A stretch of DNA of 8,651 nucleotides, from positions 1 to 8,651 of the forward strand of contig DAOWCR010000044.1 of NCBI GenBank assembly GCA_030639445.1. Reading direction: 5' to 3'. The translations under genes were made by a program, and so were the position numbers. Below the pieces are notes generated by a model. The model was not told the origin of the DNA. It saw only the letters and a program-made list of their open reading frames with translations, and searched no databases. Of this stretch, positions 1 through 5,855 are shown in pieces. The stretch is from Dehalococcoidales bacterium. GTDB taxonomy: Bacteria; Chloroflexota; Dehalococcoidia; Dehalococcoidales; RBG-16-60-22. Every line of letters starts with the position of its first letter. The stretch's first letter is position 1.

Positions 1-712
1 AATAATAAGCGAAAAGCCGGCAATTGCCTACCAGCTGGGGGAAGATATTCCGGGCAAAATCATGCTTGGAAGACCGGCGCTGGGCGTCTTCTTCCAGGCA
101 CTGGCGGAGGAAACCTTTTCGGAAGACGTAGACGCCCATAGAGGCAAGGTCGCGCTTTGGCTCTTTGACTTTGTCCTGGAAGCTGGTTACCTGTCCTTGT
201 TCGTCCACGCTTACCGTGCCAAACTCCCGCAATTGGTCTCGGGGCATGCGGATGACGGACAGGGTGACATCTGCCTGGTGCTTTTCATGATAAGTGACCA
301 TATCAGAATAGTCCATTTTATAAATATGGTCACCGCTAAGCATCAGCACCAGATCAGCGTCCTGCTCTTCAATATACGGGAGGTTCTGGTAGACGGCATC
401 AGCGGTGCCTTTATACCAGGTGCGGCCTTCTTCACGGGCCAGGTACTGTTGCAGCAGTTGTATTTTCCGGTCCGGAAGGGCCAGGAAGCCCCAGGGCATA
501 CCGATGCCAATGTGGTCAGTAAGGGAGCGGGGCTGGTACTGCGTCAGCACCGCCACATTATAAATTCCCGAGTTGACGCAGTTACTCAGGGTAAAATCAA
601 TGATACGGTACTTGCCGGCGAAGGGAATCGCCGGTTTGGTTCGCTCGTGACCCAGAATACCCAGTCGCTCTCCCGCACCCCCCGCCAGAATGACAGCTGC
701 CACATTTTCCAT
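1..712 (-). CDS. glgC: Glucose-1-phosphate adenylyltransferase, C-terminus cut by window edge
   Basis: Makes ADP-glucose and pyrophosphate from ATP and glucose 1-phosphate, the committed cytosolic step of bacterial glycogen synthesis. The ATG at 712-710 opens 237 codons that run without a stop to the window edge. Residues 9-17 (LAGGAGERL) are the nucleotide-binding loop. They are followed by K26-P27-A28, the stretch GKYRIIDFTLSNC at 33-45, and YKGTADAVYQN at 100-110. SGDHIYKMDY at 126-135 carries the expected catalytic aspartate D128. These are hallmarks of GlgC rather than of other sugar nucleotidyltransferases. Family members are about 400 residues, so the end of the catalytic domain and the C-terminal left-handed beta-helix domain lie outside the window. 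A strong GGAGGTGG ribosome site sits just upstream of the ATG, which supports this start. It is transcribed divergently from the gene at 980. A GlgD-like regulatory paralogue is less likely, because the ATP loop and catalytic Asp are intact. Confidence 0.93.
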   Translation of the reverse strand, partial: MENVAAVILAGGAGERLGILGHERTKPAIPFAGKYRIIDFTLSNCVNSGIYNVAVLTQYQPRSLTDHIGIGMPWGFLALPDRKIQLLQQYLAREEGRTWYKGTADAVYQNLPYIEEQDADLVLMLSGDHIYKMDYSDMVTYHEKHQADVTLSVIRMPRDQLREFGTVSVDEQGQVTSFQDKVKEPKRDLASMGVYVFRKGFLRQCLEEDAQRRSSKHDFARNIFPQLVGNCRLFAYY

Positions 713-837
713 GGTAATCACCACCTCCCCTGCATTTCTCTCCGCCAGGATAACTGTCCTGCCCGGAAATGCAATCTTGGTAGCCTTGTCTGGTTGTCGA
801 GCTGTATTTATCTAATTACACTGGTGCTCGTCTGTTC

Positions 838-866
838 ATCTTATACCTGTTTCATAGAGATGTCAA
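838..866 (-). promoter_or_regulatory. Probable sigma-70-type promoter of glgC
   Basis: On the minus strand a perfect TTGACA (866-861) is followed after 17 bases by TAAGAT (843-838). A 15-base spacing gives the better-matching TATAAG (845-840). This would give a leader of roughly 120 nucleotides before the glgC ATG. The -35 box lies inside a short perfect palindrome, GTCAAATTGAC at 862-872, which could be a protein-binding site. The rest of the 267-base gap (713-979) holds a direct repeat TTTACCGG at 874-881 and 892-899. No convincing promoter for the plus-strand gene could be fixed there. The call rests on consensus matching only. Confidence 0.45.
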
Positions 867-979
867 ATTGACCTTTACCGGCTGATGGGATTTTACCGGG
901 CGGGGACCGGTGTTTAGGCAGCTTACATCTGGCTAAATTCTTGATAAAGTTGTAATATAAAGGCAGGGAGAAGGAAGCC

Positions 980-1372
980 GTGTACTACTTTGCCTATGGT
1001 TCCAATCTCAATAAAAAACAGATGACGGAACGGTGCCCGGACAGCCAGCCCGCTTTCACGGCGGTCCTCCCTAGCTATAAGCTGGTATTTGCCGGCTGGT
1101 CCCGGCAGTGGCGGGGCGGGGTAGCCAGTATCAAGCTGTTCCAGGGGGACAGAGTCCGCGGGGCGATTTATGAAATTTCGGAATCTTGTTTACGGCGTCT
1201 GGACAGCTACGAAAGTGGCTACCACCGGTTCAATATTACCGTGTTTACCGGGGACGATGAAGCGGTCGAAGCCATAACCTATATCAAGGCAGGGCAGCTG
1301 GAAGAAACCCCGCCCTCAAAGGAATACCTGGCGGTTATCCAGCAGGGCTTGCGGGACTGGCGGCTGTTCTAG
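980..1372 (+). CDS. Gamma-glutamylcyclotransferase-like (AIG2/GGCT fold) protein
   Basis: This 130-residue single-domain cytosolic protein has the GGCT fold. Members of the superfamily cyclise gamma-glutamyl amino acids or gamma-glutamylamines to 5-oxoproline, though many bacterial members have no tested substrate. The N-terminus YYFAYGSNLN (2-11) is the family's substrate-binding signature, followed by MTERCP (15-20). LDSYESGYHR (74-83) places a glutamate, E78, at the position of the catalytic general acid/base. Length is typical for small bacterial members. The start is a GTG at 980, with a purine-rich GGGAGAAGGAAG stretch just upstream. The YGSNL motif must lie right at the N-terminus, so a later start is excluded. 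It is divergent from glgC and followed 78 bases later by the phosphatase gene, possibly in the same transcript. The fold assignment is firm; the substrate is not. Confidence 0.85.
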   Translation: MYYFAYGSNLNKKQMTERCPDSQPAFTAVLPSYKLVFAGWSRQWRGGVASIKLFQGDRVRGAIYEISESCLRRLDSYESGYHRFNITVFTGDDEAVEAITYIKAGQLEETPPSKEYLAVIQQGLRDWRLF

Positions 1373-1450
1373 GTGAAGGTTGGTCCAGCCGGGAACGGTC
1401 CGGGTATTAAAGTGAAAACATTAATATATGATGGAGGTATTGAGGTATAA

Positions 1451-2086
1451 ATGACCACCACAGTTCTTCTGGTCCGCCACGGGCAAACGGAGTCGAATGT
1501 TAAAGGCTACTTTATGGGCTGGTTAAATGAAGACCTCAACGAGACGGGCTGTGACCAGGCCCGCTGTCTGGCTTCCAGGCTGGCCAGCGCCCCCATTACT
1601 TCAGTCTATGCCAGTCCACTTCAGCGGACCTGTACTACGGCGGCCATCCTGGCGGAACCTCATGGCCTGGAACTAAAAACCCTGGAGGACTTGATTGAGA
1701 TTGACCAGGGCGAATGGGAGGGGCGGCATGTGGATGATATCAGCCGGGGATGGCCGGAGCTCTGGCGGCAGTCCCGGACTGACCCCTCGGAGTTTACCAT
1801 GCCCAATGGCGAAAGCTTTAAGCAGGTAACCGAGCGGGCCGTCCGCGCTTTCGAGACGATAGTGGCGGAGAACCAGGACCGGCAATCAATACTGGTGGCG
1901 CACGAAATCGTGGTTAAAGTAATCATTGTGCACGCCCTCGGCGCGACCAACCGCATTTACCGTCGATTTGAGCTCAGCAACGCCTCGCTGAGCACGATAC
2001 AGGTTATTGACGGTAAATACCGATTGCTTACCATAAATGATATCTCGCATCTTCCGCAGGATGGAAAACTGGCACCGCATCCGTAG
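1451..2086 (+). CDS. Histidine phosphatase family (phosphoglycerate mutase-like) protein
   Basis: This 211-residue protein belongs to the histidine phosphatase superfamily, in which a histidine is transiently phosphorylated. LVRHGQTESN at 7-16 supplies R9, the phospho-acceptor H10 and G11. SPLQRT at 55-60 supplies R59. LIEIDQGEWEG at 81-91 supplies the acid E83. The second catalytic histidine is H151 in LVAHEIVVK, where E152 replaces the glycine usual in the HG motif. Members include cofactor-dependent phosphoglycerate mutases, broad phosphatases and alpha-ribazole phosphatase (CobC). The overall form fits a small phosphatase better than a glycolytic mutase. The cobalamin genes in the window are 5 kb away and on another transcript, so a CobC role is only a possibility. 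A GAGGT site just before the ATG supports the start. The stop codon TAG leads straight into AGGAGG, the ribosome site of the broken phoU downstream, so the two were probably once co-transcribed. Confidence 0.88.
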   Translation: MTTTVLLVRHGQTESNVKGYFMGWLNEDLNETGCDQARCLASRLASAPITSVYASPLQRTCTTAAILAEPHGLELKTLEDLIEIDQGEWEGRHVDDISRGWPELWRQSRTDPSEFTMPNGESFKQVTERAVRAFETIVAENQDRQSILVAHEIVVKVIIVHALGATNRIYRRFELSNASLSTIQVIDGKYRLLTINDISHLPQDGKLAPHP

Positions 2087-2098
2087 GAGGTTTCAGTG

Positions 2099-2360
2099 AT
2101 GGATACCGGGACGACCTTTCCGAAAAGACTGAAGGAAATCTAGGATGAGGTCCTCGCTCTGGGTAATGCCGTGGGGGAAGCTATCCGCCGCTCCGTGGAA
2201 GCCCTCAAGGAGAGAGAGACCCGGCGGCGGCGAAACAGGTTGTCGCCGGTGTACCACATGGGGTTAGAGTTATCTCCAGCCCATGCATAATCCTGGACTG
2301 CTGGCCGTGTGGCGGTCCCAATATTCCGGCATGACGCAGTTCTTGAAGTACGTAAATAAA
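2099..2360 (+). pseudogene. phoU: Decayed 5' remnant of a phoU-family gene
   Basis: The remnant begins 12 bases after the phosphatase gene with a good ribosome site (AGGAGG) and an ATG encoding MDTGTTFPKRLKEI. It then hits an in-frame amber TAG at 2141-2143. Past that stop, the same frame reads ALGNAVGEAIRRSVEAL, matching the first helices of PhoU, the phosphate-signalling regulator that acts with the Pst transporter and PhoR. At the GAGAGAGA tract (2210-2219) the frame shifts by two bases. The shifted frame continues as KERDPAAAKQVVAG, again PhoU-like. Further down, a cysteine followed by IIL and then, after another shift near 2296, LLAV and GMTQFL resemble the conserved ECLxLIATQQPxAGDxRFL region. 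That part is weaker and inferred. PhoU is about 220 residues, but only about 260 bases remain before the opposing SDR gene, so the 3' two thirds are gone. The phoU identity is by pattern; the breakage is seen directly. Confidence 0.72.
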
Positions 2361-2374
2361 CGAGGTTCTTCCGC

Positions 2375-3178
2375 TCACCAGGACTTTGTCGTGCTGGATA
2401 GACCTCCGTCCACAATTAAGGTAGTCCCGGTGATATATTTTGCCTCGTCTGAAGCCAGGAACAGGGCGGCATGGGCAATGTCCCAGGGTTCACCCTGCTT
2501 GCCGGTGGGGCACATGGCATCCCGCCGCCGCCACATTTCTTCGACTTCCTCATCCAGGGCATCTTTATAGTAGTAGGCAACCCTCGGGGTTTTCATCTGC
2601 CCGGGTAATATGGTATTTGCCCGGATACCCCTGGCGGCGTATTGCATGGCTATTTCCCGGGTGAGGGCGATTACCCCGGCCTTTGACACGGCGTAAGCCA
2701 GGGTGGGATAGGCGCTGGTCTTTTCCGCCGCGATGGAAGAAATATTGATGATGGCGCCGCTGCCCTGTTTTTCCATGTGGGGCAGGGCGTACTTGCAGGC
2801 CAGGAACATACTTTTCAGGTTTACGTTCATCACCCGGTCCCAGTCTGCCTCGCTGGTTTCCACCGGCCCGCCGTGCGCCCCGAGTGCCACGTTATTATGC
2901 AGGATGTCAATCCGGCCAAAGGTCCGGATACAGTTTTCCACCATATGGCGGCAATCACTATCCCGGGAAACGTCGGCTTTAAAGATGGTGCATTCTCCGC
3001 CTTCCTGGTCAATCAGGCGCCTGGTCTCTTCGGCGGCCTCAGGGTTACAGTCCACCGCCATGACTTTAGCCCCTTCCCGGGCGAAAACAATGGCGGTCGC
3101 CTTGCCGTTACCCATGCCCGGGCCAATGGCGCCGGCGCCGGCAATAATGGCTACTTTCCCTTTCAGACGCTCTCCCAT
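2375..3178 (-). CDS. SDR family NAD-dependent oxidoreductase, second tandem copy
   Basis: This is a 267-residue classical short-chain dehydrogenase/reductase that oxidises or reduces a hydroxyl/carbonyl group in the cytosol. The cofactor loop at residues 13-25 is AGAGAIGPGMGNG, longer than the usual TGxxxGxG and with Ala in place of the first Thr. D43 at the end of beta-strand 2 suggests NAD over NADP. LHNNVA (93-98) replaces the usual NNAG. The catalytic set N120, S148, Y162 and K166 (YAVSK) is complete, and the C-terminus has TGTTLIVDGG. It ends in TTKSW exactly like its neighbour, to which it is about 70% identical by eye. An AAGGAG site lies eight bases before the ATG. It is the last gene of the apparent minus-strand operon, 47 bases after the first SDR. 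The substrate cannot be read from the sequence. Its 3' end faces the phoU remnant. Confidence 0.92.
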   Translation of the reverse strand: MGERLKGKVAIIAGAGAIGPGMGNGKATAIVFAREGAKVMAVDCNPEAAEETRRLIDQEGGECTIFKADVSRDSDCRHMVENCIRTFGRIDILHNNVALGAHGGPVETSEADWDRVMNVNLKSMFLACKYALPHMEKQGSGAIINISSIAAEKTSAYPTLAYAVSKAGVIALTREIAMQYAARGIRANTILPGQMKTPRVAYYYKDALDEEVEEMWRRRDAMCPTGKQGEPWDIAHAALFLASDEAKYITGTTLIVDGGLSSTTKSW

Positions 3179-3225
3179 AGTGGCTACTCCTTTTCCGCGG
3201 CCGTGGTTAACCGTTTTTCTTTCGC

Positions 3226-4029
3226 TTACCAGGACTTCGTGGTGTTGGAGAAACCGCCGTCAACAATTAAAGTTGTCCCGGTGACGTATTTCGCCTCGTC
3301 TGAAGCCAGGTACAGGGCGGCGTAGGCGGTATCCCAGCCTTCGCCCTGCTTGCCGGTGGGGGACATGGCATCGCGCCGCCGCCACAGCTCGGCGGTATCC
3401 CCTCCCGCCCAGGCATCCTTGTTATAATACTCGGCCTGAGGCGTTTTCATCAGACCGGGGAGGATGGCGTTCACCCGGATGCCCTTGGGGGCATACTGGA
3501 GGGCCATGTCCCTGGTCAGGGCAATTACGGCTGCTTTTGATGCAGAATAGGCACAATTGGGCAGGGTGGTCCGGATGGCCGCCACCGAAGCGATATTAAC
3601 GATGGCGCCACTGCCCTGCTTTTCCATGTGGGGGACGGCATACTTGCCGGTTAAGAATATGCTTTTCACGTTAACCGCCATTACCCTGTCCCAGGTCTCC
3701 TCGTCGGTCTCCACGACCCCGCCCCACTGCACTATGCCGACGTTGTTATGCAGTATGTCAATCCGGCCGAACTTCTGGAGGCAGGTCTCCACCATGCTCT
3801 GGCAATCACCGGCCCGGGACACATCGGCCTTAAAGGTGATGCATTCGCCACCTTCTTCGTCAATCAGGCGCCTGGTCTCTTCGGCCGCTTCAAGGTTATA
3901 GTCCACCGCCATGACTTTAGCGCCCTCCCGGGCAAAAACCACGGCAGTCGCTTTCCCGTTCCCGATACCATCCAGGACGGAGCCGGCGCCGGTCACGATG
4001 GCTACTTTTCCTTTCAGACGTTCTCCCAT
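3226..4029 (-). CDS. SDR family NAD-dependent oxidoreductase, first tandem copy
   Basis: This is a 267-residue classical SDR paralogous to the gene at 2375-3178. Both start MGERLKGKVAI, both carry FAREGAKVMAVD at 32-43, and both end TTKSW. The cofactor loop TGAGSVLDGIGNG (13-25) keeps the family threonine. Like its sister, it is longer than the standard TGxxxGIG loop, as seen in some SDRs with GNGKA after the glycine loop. D43 favours NAD. N120, S148 and Y161/K165 (YSASK) form the complete catalytic tetrad. The copies differ most around residues 95-102 (substrate side), 151-160 and 205-214. These contact the active site or lid in the family, so the copies probably differ in substrate. The ATG has an AAGGAG site eight to nine bases upstream. 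It lies 21 bases after the beta-hydroxyacid dehydrogenase gene, consistent with co-transcription. The exact reaction is unknown. Confidence 0.93.
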   Translation of the reverse strand: MGERLKGKVAIVTGAGSVLDGIGNGKATAVVFAREGAKVMAVDYNLEAAEETRRLIDEEGGECITFKADVSRAGDCQSMVETCLQKFGRIDILHNNVGIVQWGGVVETDEETWDRVMAVNVKSIFLTGKYAVPHMEKQGSGAIVNIASVAAIRTTLPNCAYSASKAAVIALTRDMALQYAPKGIRVNAILPGLMKTPQAEYYNKDAWAGGDTAELWRRRDAMSPTGKQGEGWDTAYAALYLASDEAKYVTGTTLIVDGGFSNTTKSW

Positions 4030-4050
4030 AATTCAATCTCCTTTTAGTGG

Positions 4051-4953
4051 TTAGATTTCCTCTCCGGCCAGTTTGTAGATGATTTTGCAGGTCGCCGACC
4101 AGTCTTTATGTCCCAGGCCGTTGGCCTTGGCGGCTTCCACCATCTGGTGAGTCAGGCTGCCGGCGAGCAGGGGAAACTTCATTGCCCCGGCGGCGGAAAG
4201 GATAAGGCCCAGGTCTTTCGCCATCAGGTCGGCGGTAAAGCCCGGGGCGAAGTCATTGTTCGCCGGGCAATTCGGTATCACGTCAGGGTAGGGGATTCTG
4301 GTCTGCAGGACCCAGGAGTTGCCGGAACTGGCGCTCATCACCTCGAAGAGGGTCCTGGGGTCGGCGCCGAGCTTGGTGCCGAAGAGAAAGGCTTCCCAGG
4401 CGCCAATCCCAGCCACGGCCGCGGCCAGGTTATTGGCTAGCTTGATCACCTCCCCCATGCCTATGTCGCCGGCGTGAAGTATTTTCTCGCCCATCGTCTG
4501 CAGGATATCCTGGCATTCGGCAAAGACTTCTTTTTTACCCCCCACCATGATGGAAAGAGTGCCATCGGCTGCCTTGGGCGGGGCGCCGCTCACCGGCGCG
4601 TCCAGCATCTTTATCCCTTTTTCGGCGGCGGCCGCCGCCACCTTCCGGGTGACGATGGGGTCGATAGTGCTCATGTCGATAATGGTGGCGCCTTTCTCGA
4701 GGCCTTCCAGGACGCCATCGGGGCCAAACATCACCTGCTCCACGTGGGGAGACGAGGTCAGCATGGTGATGACGACCTCCGATTTTTCGGCCACCTCCCG
4801 GGGGGAACCGGCCGCGGCCGCACCCGCCGCCACCAGCTCTTGCACCGGCTCCGGTTTCAGGTCGTAGACAGTCAGCGAATATCCGGAATTAATCAGGTTG
4901 GCCGCCATCGGCTTGCCCATGTTGCCCAGGCCGATAAATCCGAGCTTCTTCAT
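4051..4953 (-). CDS. NAD(P)-dependent beta-hydroxyacid dehydrogenase (3-hydroxyisobutyrate dehydrogenase family)
   Basis: This 300-residue protein has the length and all signatures of the family that includes 3-hydroxyisobutyrate dehydrogenase, tartronate semialdehyde reductase and related semialdehyde reductases. FIGLGNMGKPMA (6-17) is the dinucleotide-binding loop. D31 in VYDLKP suggests NAD preference. DAPVSG at 118-123 is the substrate-binding motif. GEVIKLANN (167-175) contains the catalytic lysine K171 and N175, and K246-D247 completes the active site. The DAPVSG motif is followed by APPKAADGTL rather than the common GVxGAxxGTL, so the substrate pocket may differ somewhat. AAGGAGG stands at normal spacing before the ATG. 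It is the first gene of the apparent operon with two SDRs and is divergent from the ECF transporter operon. It probably performs one NAD-linked step on a short beta-hydroxy acid; the exact substrate is not determinable. Confidence 0.93.
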   Translation of the reverse strand: MKKLGFIGLGNMGKPMAANLINSGYSLTVYDLKPEPVQELVAAGAAAAGSPREVAEKSEVVITMLTSSPHVEQVMFGPDGVLEGLEKGATIIDMSTIDPIVTRKVAAAAAEKGIKMLDAPVSGAPPKAADGTLSIMVGGKKEVFAECQDILQTMGEKILHAGDIGMGEVIKLANNLAAAVAGIGAWEAFLFGTKLGADPRTLFEVMSASSGNSWVLQTRIPYPDVIPNCPANNDFAPGFTADLMAKDLGLILSAAGAMKFPLLAGSLTHQMVEAAKANGLGHKDWSATCKIIYKLAGEEI

Positions 4954-5110
4954 TTTTCGGTCCTCCTTGACTCATTTTTGTCTTTAAGGTTCGCCGTGTT
5001 ACAGTGTACCAATAGCCGTGAAACTGCGGAATCGGGGCGAAGCCGCTGGCAATGGGCGGCCAATAAGATACTGGCAAGGATGTCTCGCTTCCCTTAGTGA
5101 CTTCTGCCCG

Positions 5111-5139
5111 ATACTACTCCGTGATTGGAAAAATGTCAA
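5111..5139 (-). promoter_or_regulatory. Candidate promoter of the dehydrogenase-SDR operon
   Basis: On the minus strand a perfect TTGACA (5139-5134) is followed after exactly 17 bases by TAGTAT (5116-5111), four of six matches to the -10 consensus. Transcription would begin near 5104 and leave a leader of about 150 bases before the ATG at 4953. No riboswitch or clear terminator was recognised in that leader. Its -35 box lies eight bases from the -35 box of the divergent promoter. Confidence 0.45.
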
Positions 5140-5147
5140 CCTGGGAT

Positions 5148-5177
5148 TTGACAACCACCGAGCTGAAGTTTTATCAT
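5148..5177 (+). promoter_or_regulatory. Probable promoter of the ECF-DUF1893-aldo/keto reductase operon
   Basis: A perfect TTGACA (5148-5153) is followed after 18 bases by TATCAT (5172-5177), five of six matches to the -10 consensus. This is the best sigma-70-like promoter in the window. Transcription would start near 5184, giving a leader of about 70 bases that contains a small inverted repeat before the AAGGAGGT ribosome site at 5236-5243. Confidence 0.6.
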
Positions 5178-5198
5178 ATATGTGTTAAGAAATAACTG

Positions 5199-5221
5199 TC
5201 AGGCCGAGATAACCCGCCTGA
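5199..5221. repeat. Short inverted repeat in the leader of the ECF operon
   Basis: TCAGGC (5199-5204) and its reverse complement GCCTGA (5216-5221) are separated by 11 bases. The repeat lies downstream of the predicted start of transcription and about 15 bases before the ribosome site. It could be an RNA hairpin or a repressor site. There is no T-run, so it is not an intrinsic terminator. The leader is too short for a cobalamin riboswitch. Confidence 0.35.
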
Positions 5222-5252
5222 TATTTCGAAAGTGTAAGGAGGTCAACTAGTA

Positions 5253-5849
5253 ATGATTAACAGGATTGCCATGACCAAGCCTCGAACTTTTCCCGCGGTG
5301 CTGAGGTACACCGATATCCGCAGCTATGTTTTTACTTCTGTTTTCGTTTCCTTAGCGGTGTTTACTCCCTGGGCTTTCCACCAGTTCCACCTGGCCGGCC
5401 CCACCTTTCTACCGATGCATATCTTTGTGCTGGCGGCTGGGTTACTCTTTGGCTGGCGGGCTGGATTAATTGTCGGCTTATTTACCCCTCTGGCCAGCTA
5501 CGCGGTATCGGGGATGCCGGTGCTGGCGGTCTTACCGCAAATCGTGGTTGAGCTTGCCGTCTATGGCCTGGCCGCCGGGATACTGCGGGAGAAGCTTAAT
5601 CTGCGGATGATGTGGTCACTCCTGGGTGCCATGGTCGCCGGACGGTTAGCGCTCCTGCTCAGTGTTCTGGTGATATATGTTGTGGCCGGTAGAGTTTTCA
5701 GTCCCCTCGGTCTGGAGACAAACCCTTTCCTTGCCGTCTGGGCGGTGATGCAACAGGGATGGCCGGGCATAGCTATCCAGCTGGCCTCAATACCGGCGAT
5801 TATCTGGCTGGCGGGTAAGCTGGCGGCAAAAACCTCGAGTCGCCGATAG
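5253..5849 (+). CDS. ECF-type vitamin transporter substrate-binding (S) component
   Basis: This 198-residue integral membrane protein has about six hydrophobic segments (roughly 24-42, 52-66, 70-87, 92-112, 122-146 and 168-190) and a basic C-terminal tail, the usual form of an energy-coupling factor S component. The segment LPMHIFVLAAGLLFGWRAG (53-71), followed by LFTPLASYAVSGMP at 76-89, resembles the PMHIPVxLAGLLLGPxxG region of S components predicted to carry vitamins or their precursors. S components capture the substrate and dock on a shared EcfA-EcfA'-EcfT energising module. None of those genes is in the window, so this would be a group II (shared-module) protein. AAGGAGGT nine bases before the ATG supports the start over the internal Met7. 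The nearby cobQ and cobU genes hint at a corrinoid or lower-ligand precursor, but this is inference. The next gene begins six bases after its stop. Confidence 0.75.
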   Translation: MINRIAMTKPRTFPAVLRYTDIRSYVFTSVFVSLAVFTPWAFHQFHLAGPTFLPMHIFVLAAGLLFGWRAGLIVGLFTPLASYAVSGMPVLAVLPQIVVELAVYGLAAGILREKLNLRMMWSLLGAMVAGRLALLLSVLVIYVVAGRVFSPLGLETNPFLAVWAVMQQGWPGIAIQLASIPAIIWLAGKLAAKTSSRR

Positions 5850-5855
5850 CTTTAG

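Noticed and set aside
62..871. Plus-strand open frame of 269 codons at the left end.
   Set aside because: It is antisense to glgC for most of its length, and its translation resembles no family. The minus strand carries clear GlgC motifs.
1428..1454. Eight-codon minigene (two ATGs in a row) before the phosphatase, ending in TGA that overlaps its ATG.
   Set aside because: It has no ribosome site of its own, and the overlap arises from the GAGGTATAAATGA ribosome-site context. It is most likely chance.
2141..2143. The amber codon in phoU as a read-through or pyrrolysine site.
   Set aside because: PhoU proteins are not known to contain pyrrolysine. The additional frameshift at 2210-2219 and the missing 3' part make simple gene decay the better explanation.
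2733..3325. Two overlapping plus-strand open frames of over 180 codons within the SDR region.
   Set aside because: They are antisense shadows of high-GC SDR genes. Similar shadows occur in both paralogues, as expected from their sequence similarity.
4954..5252. A cobalamin riboswitch upstream of the ECF operon or the dehydrogenase.
   Set aside because: No B12-box-like GCCACTG element was found on either strand, and the leader of the ECF operon is only about 70 bases.
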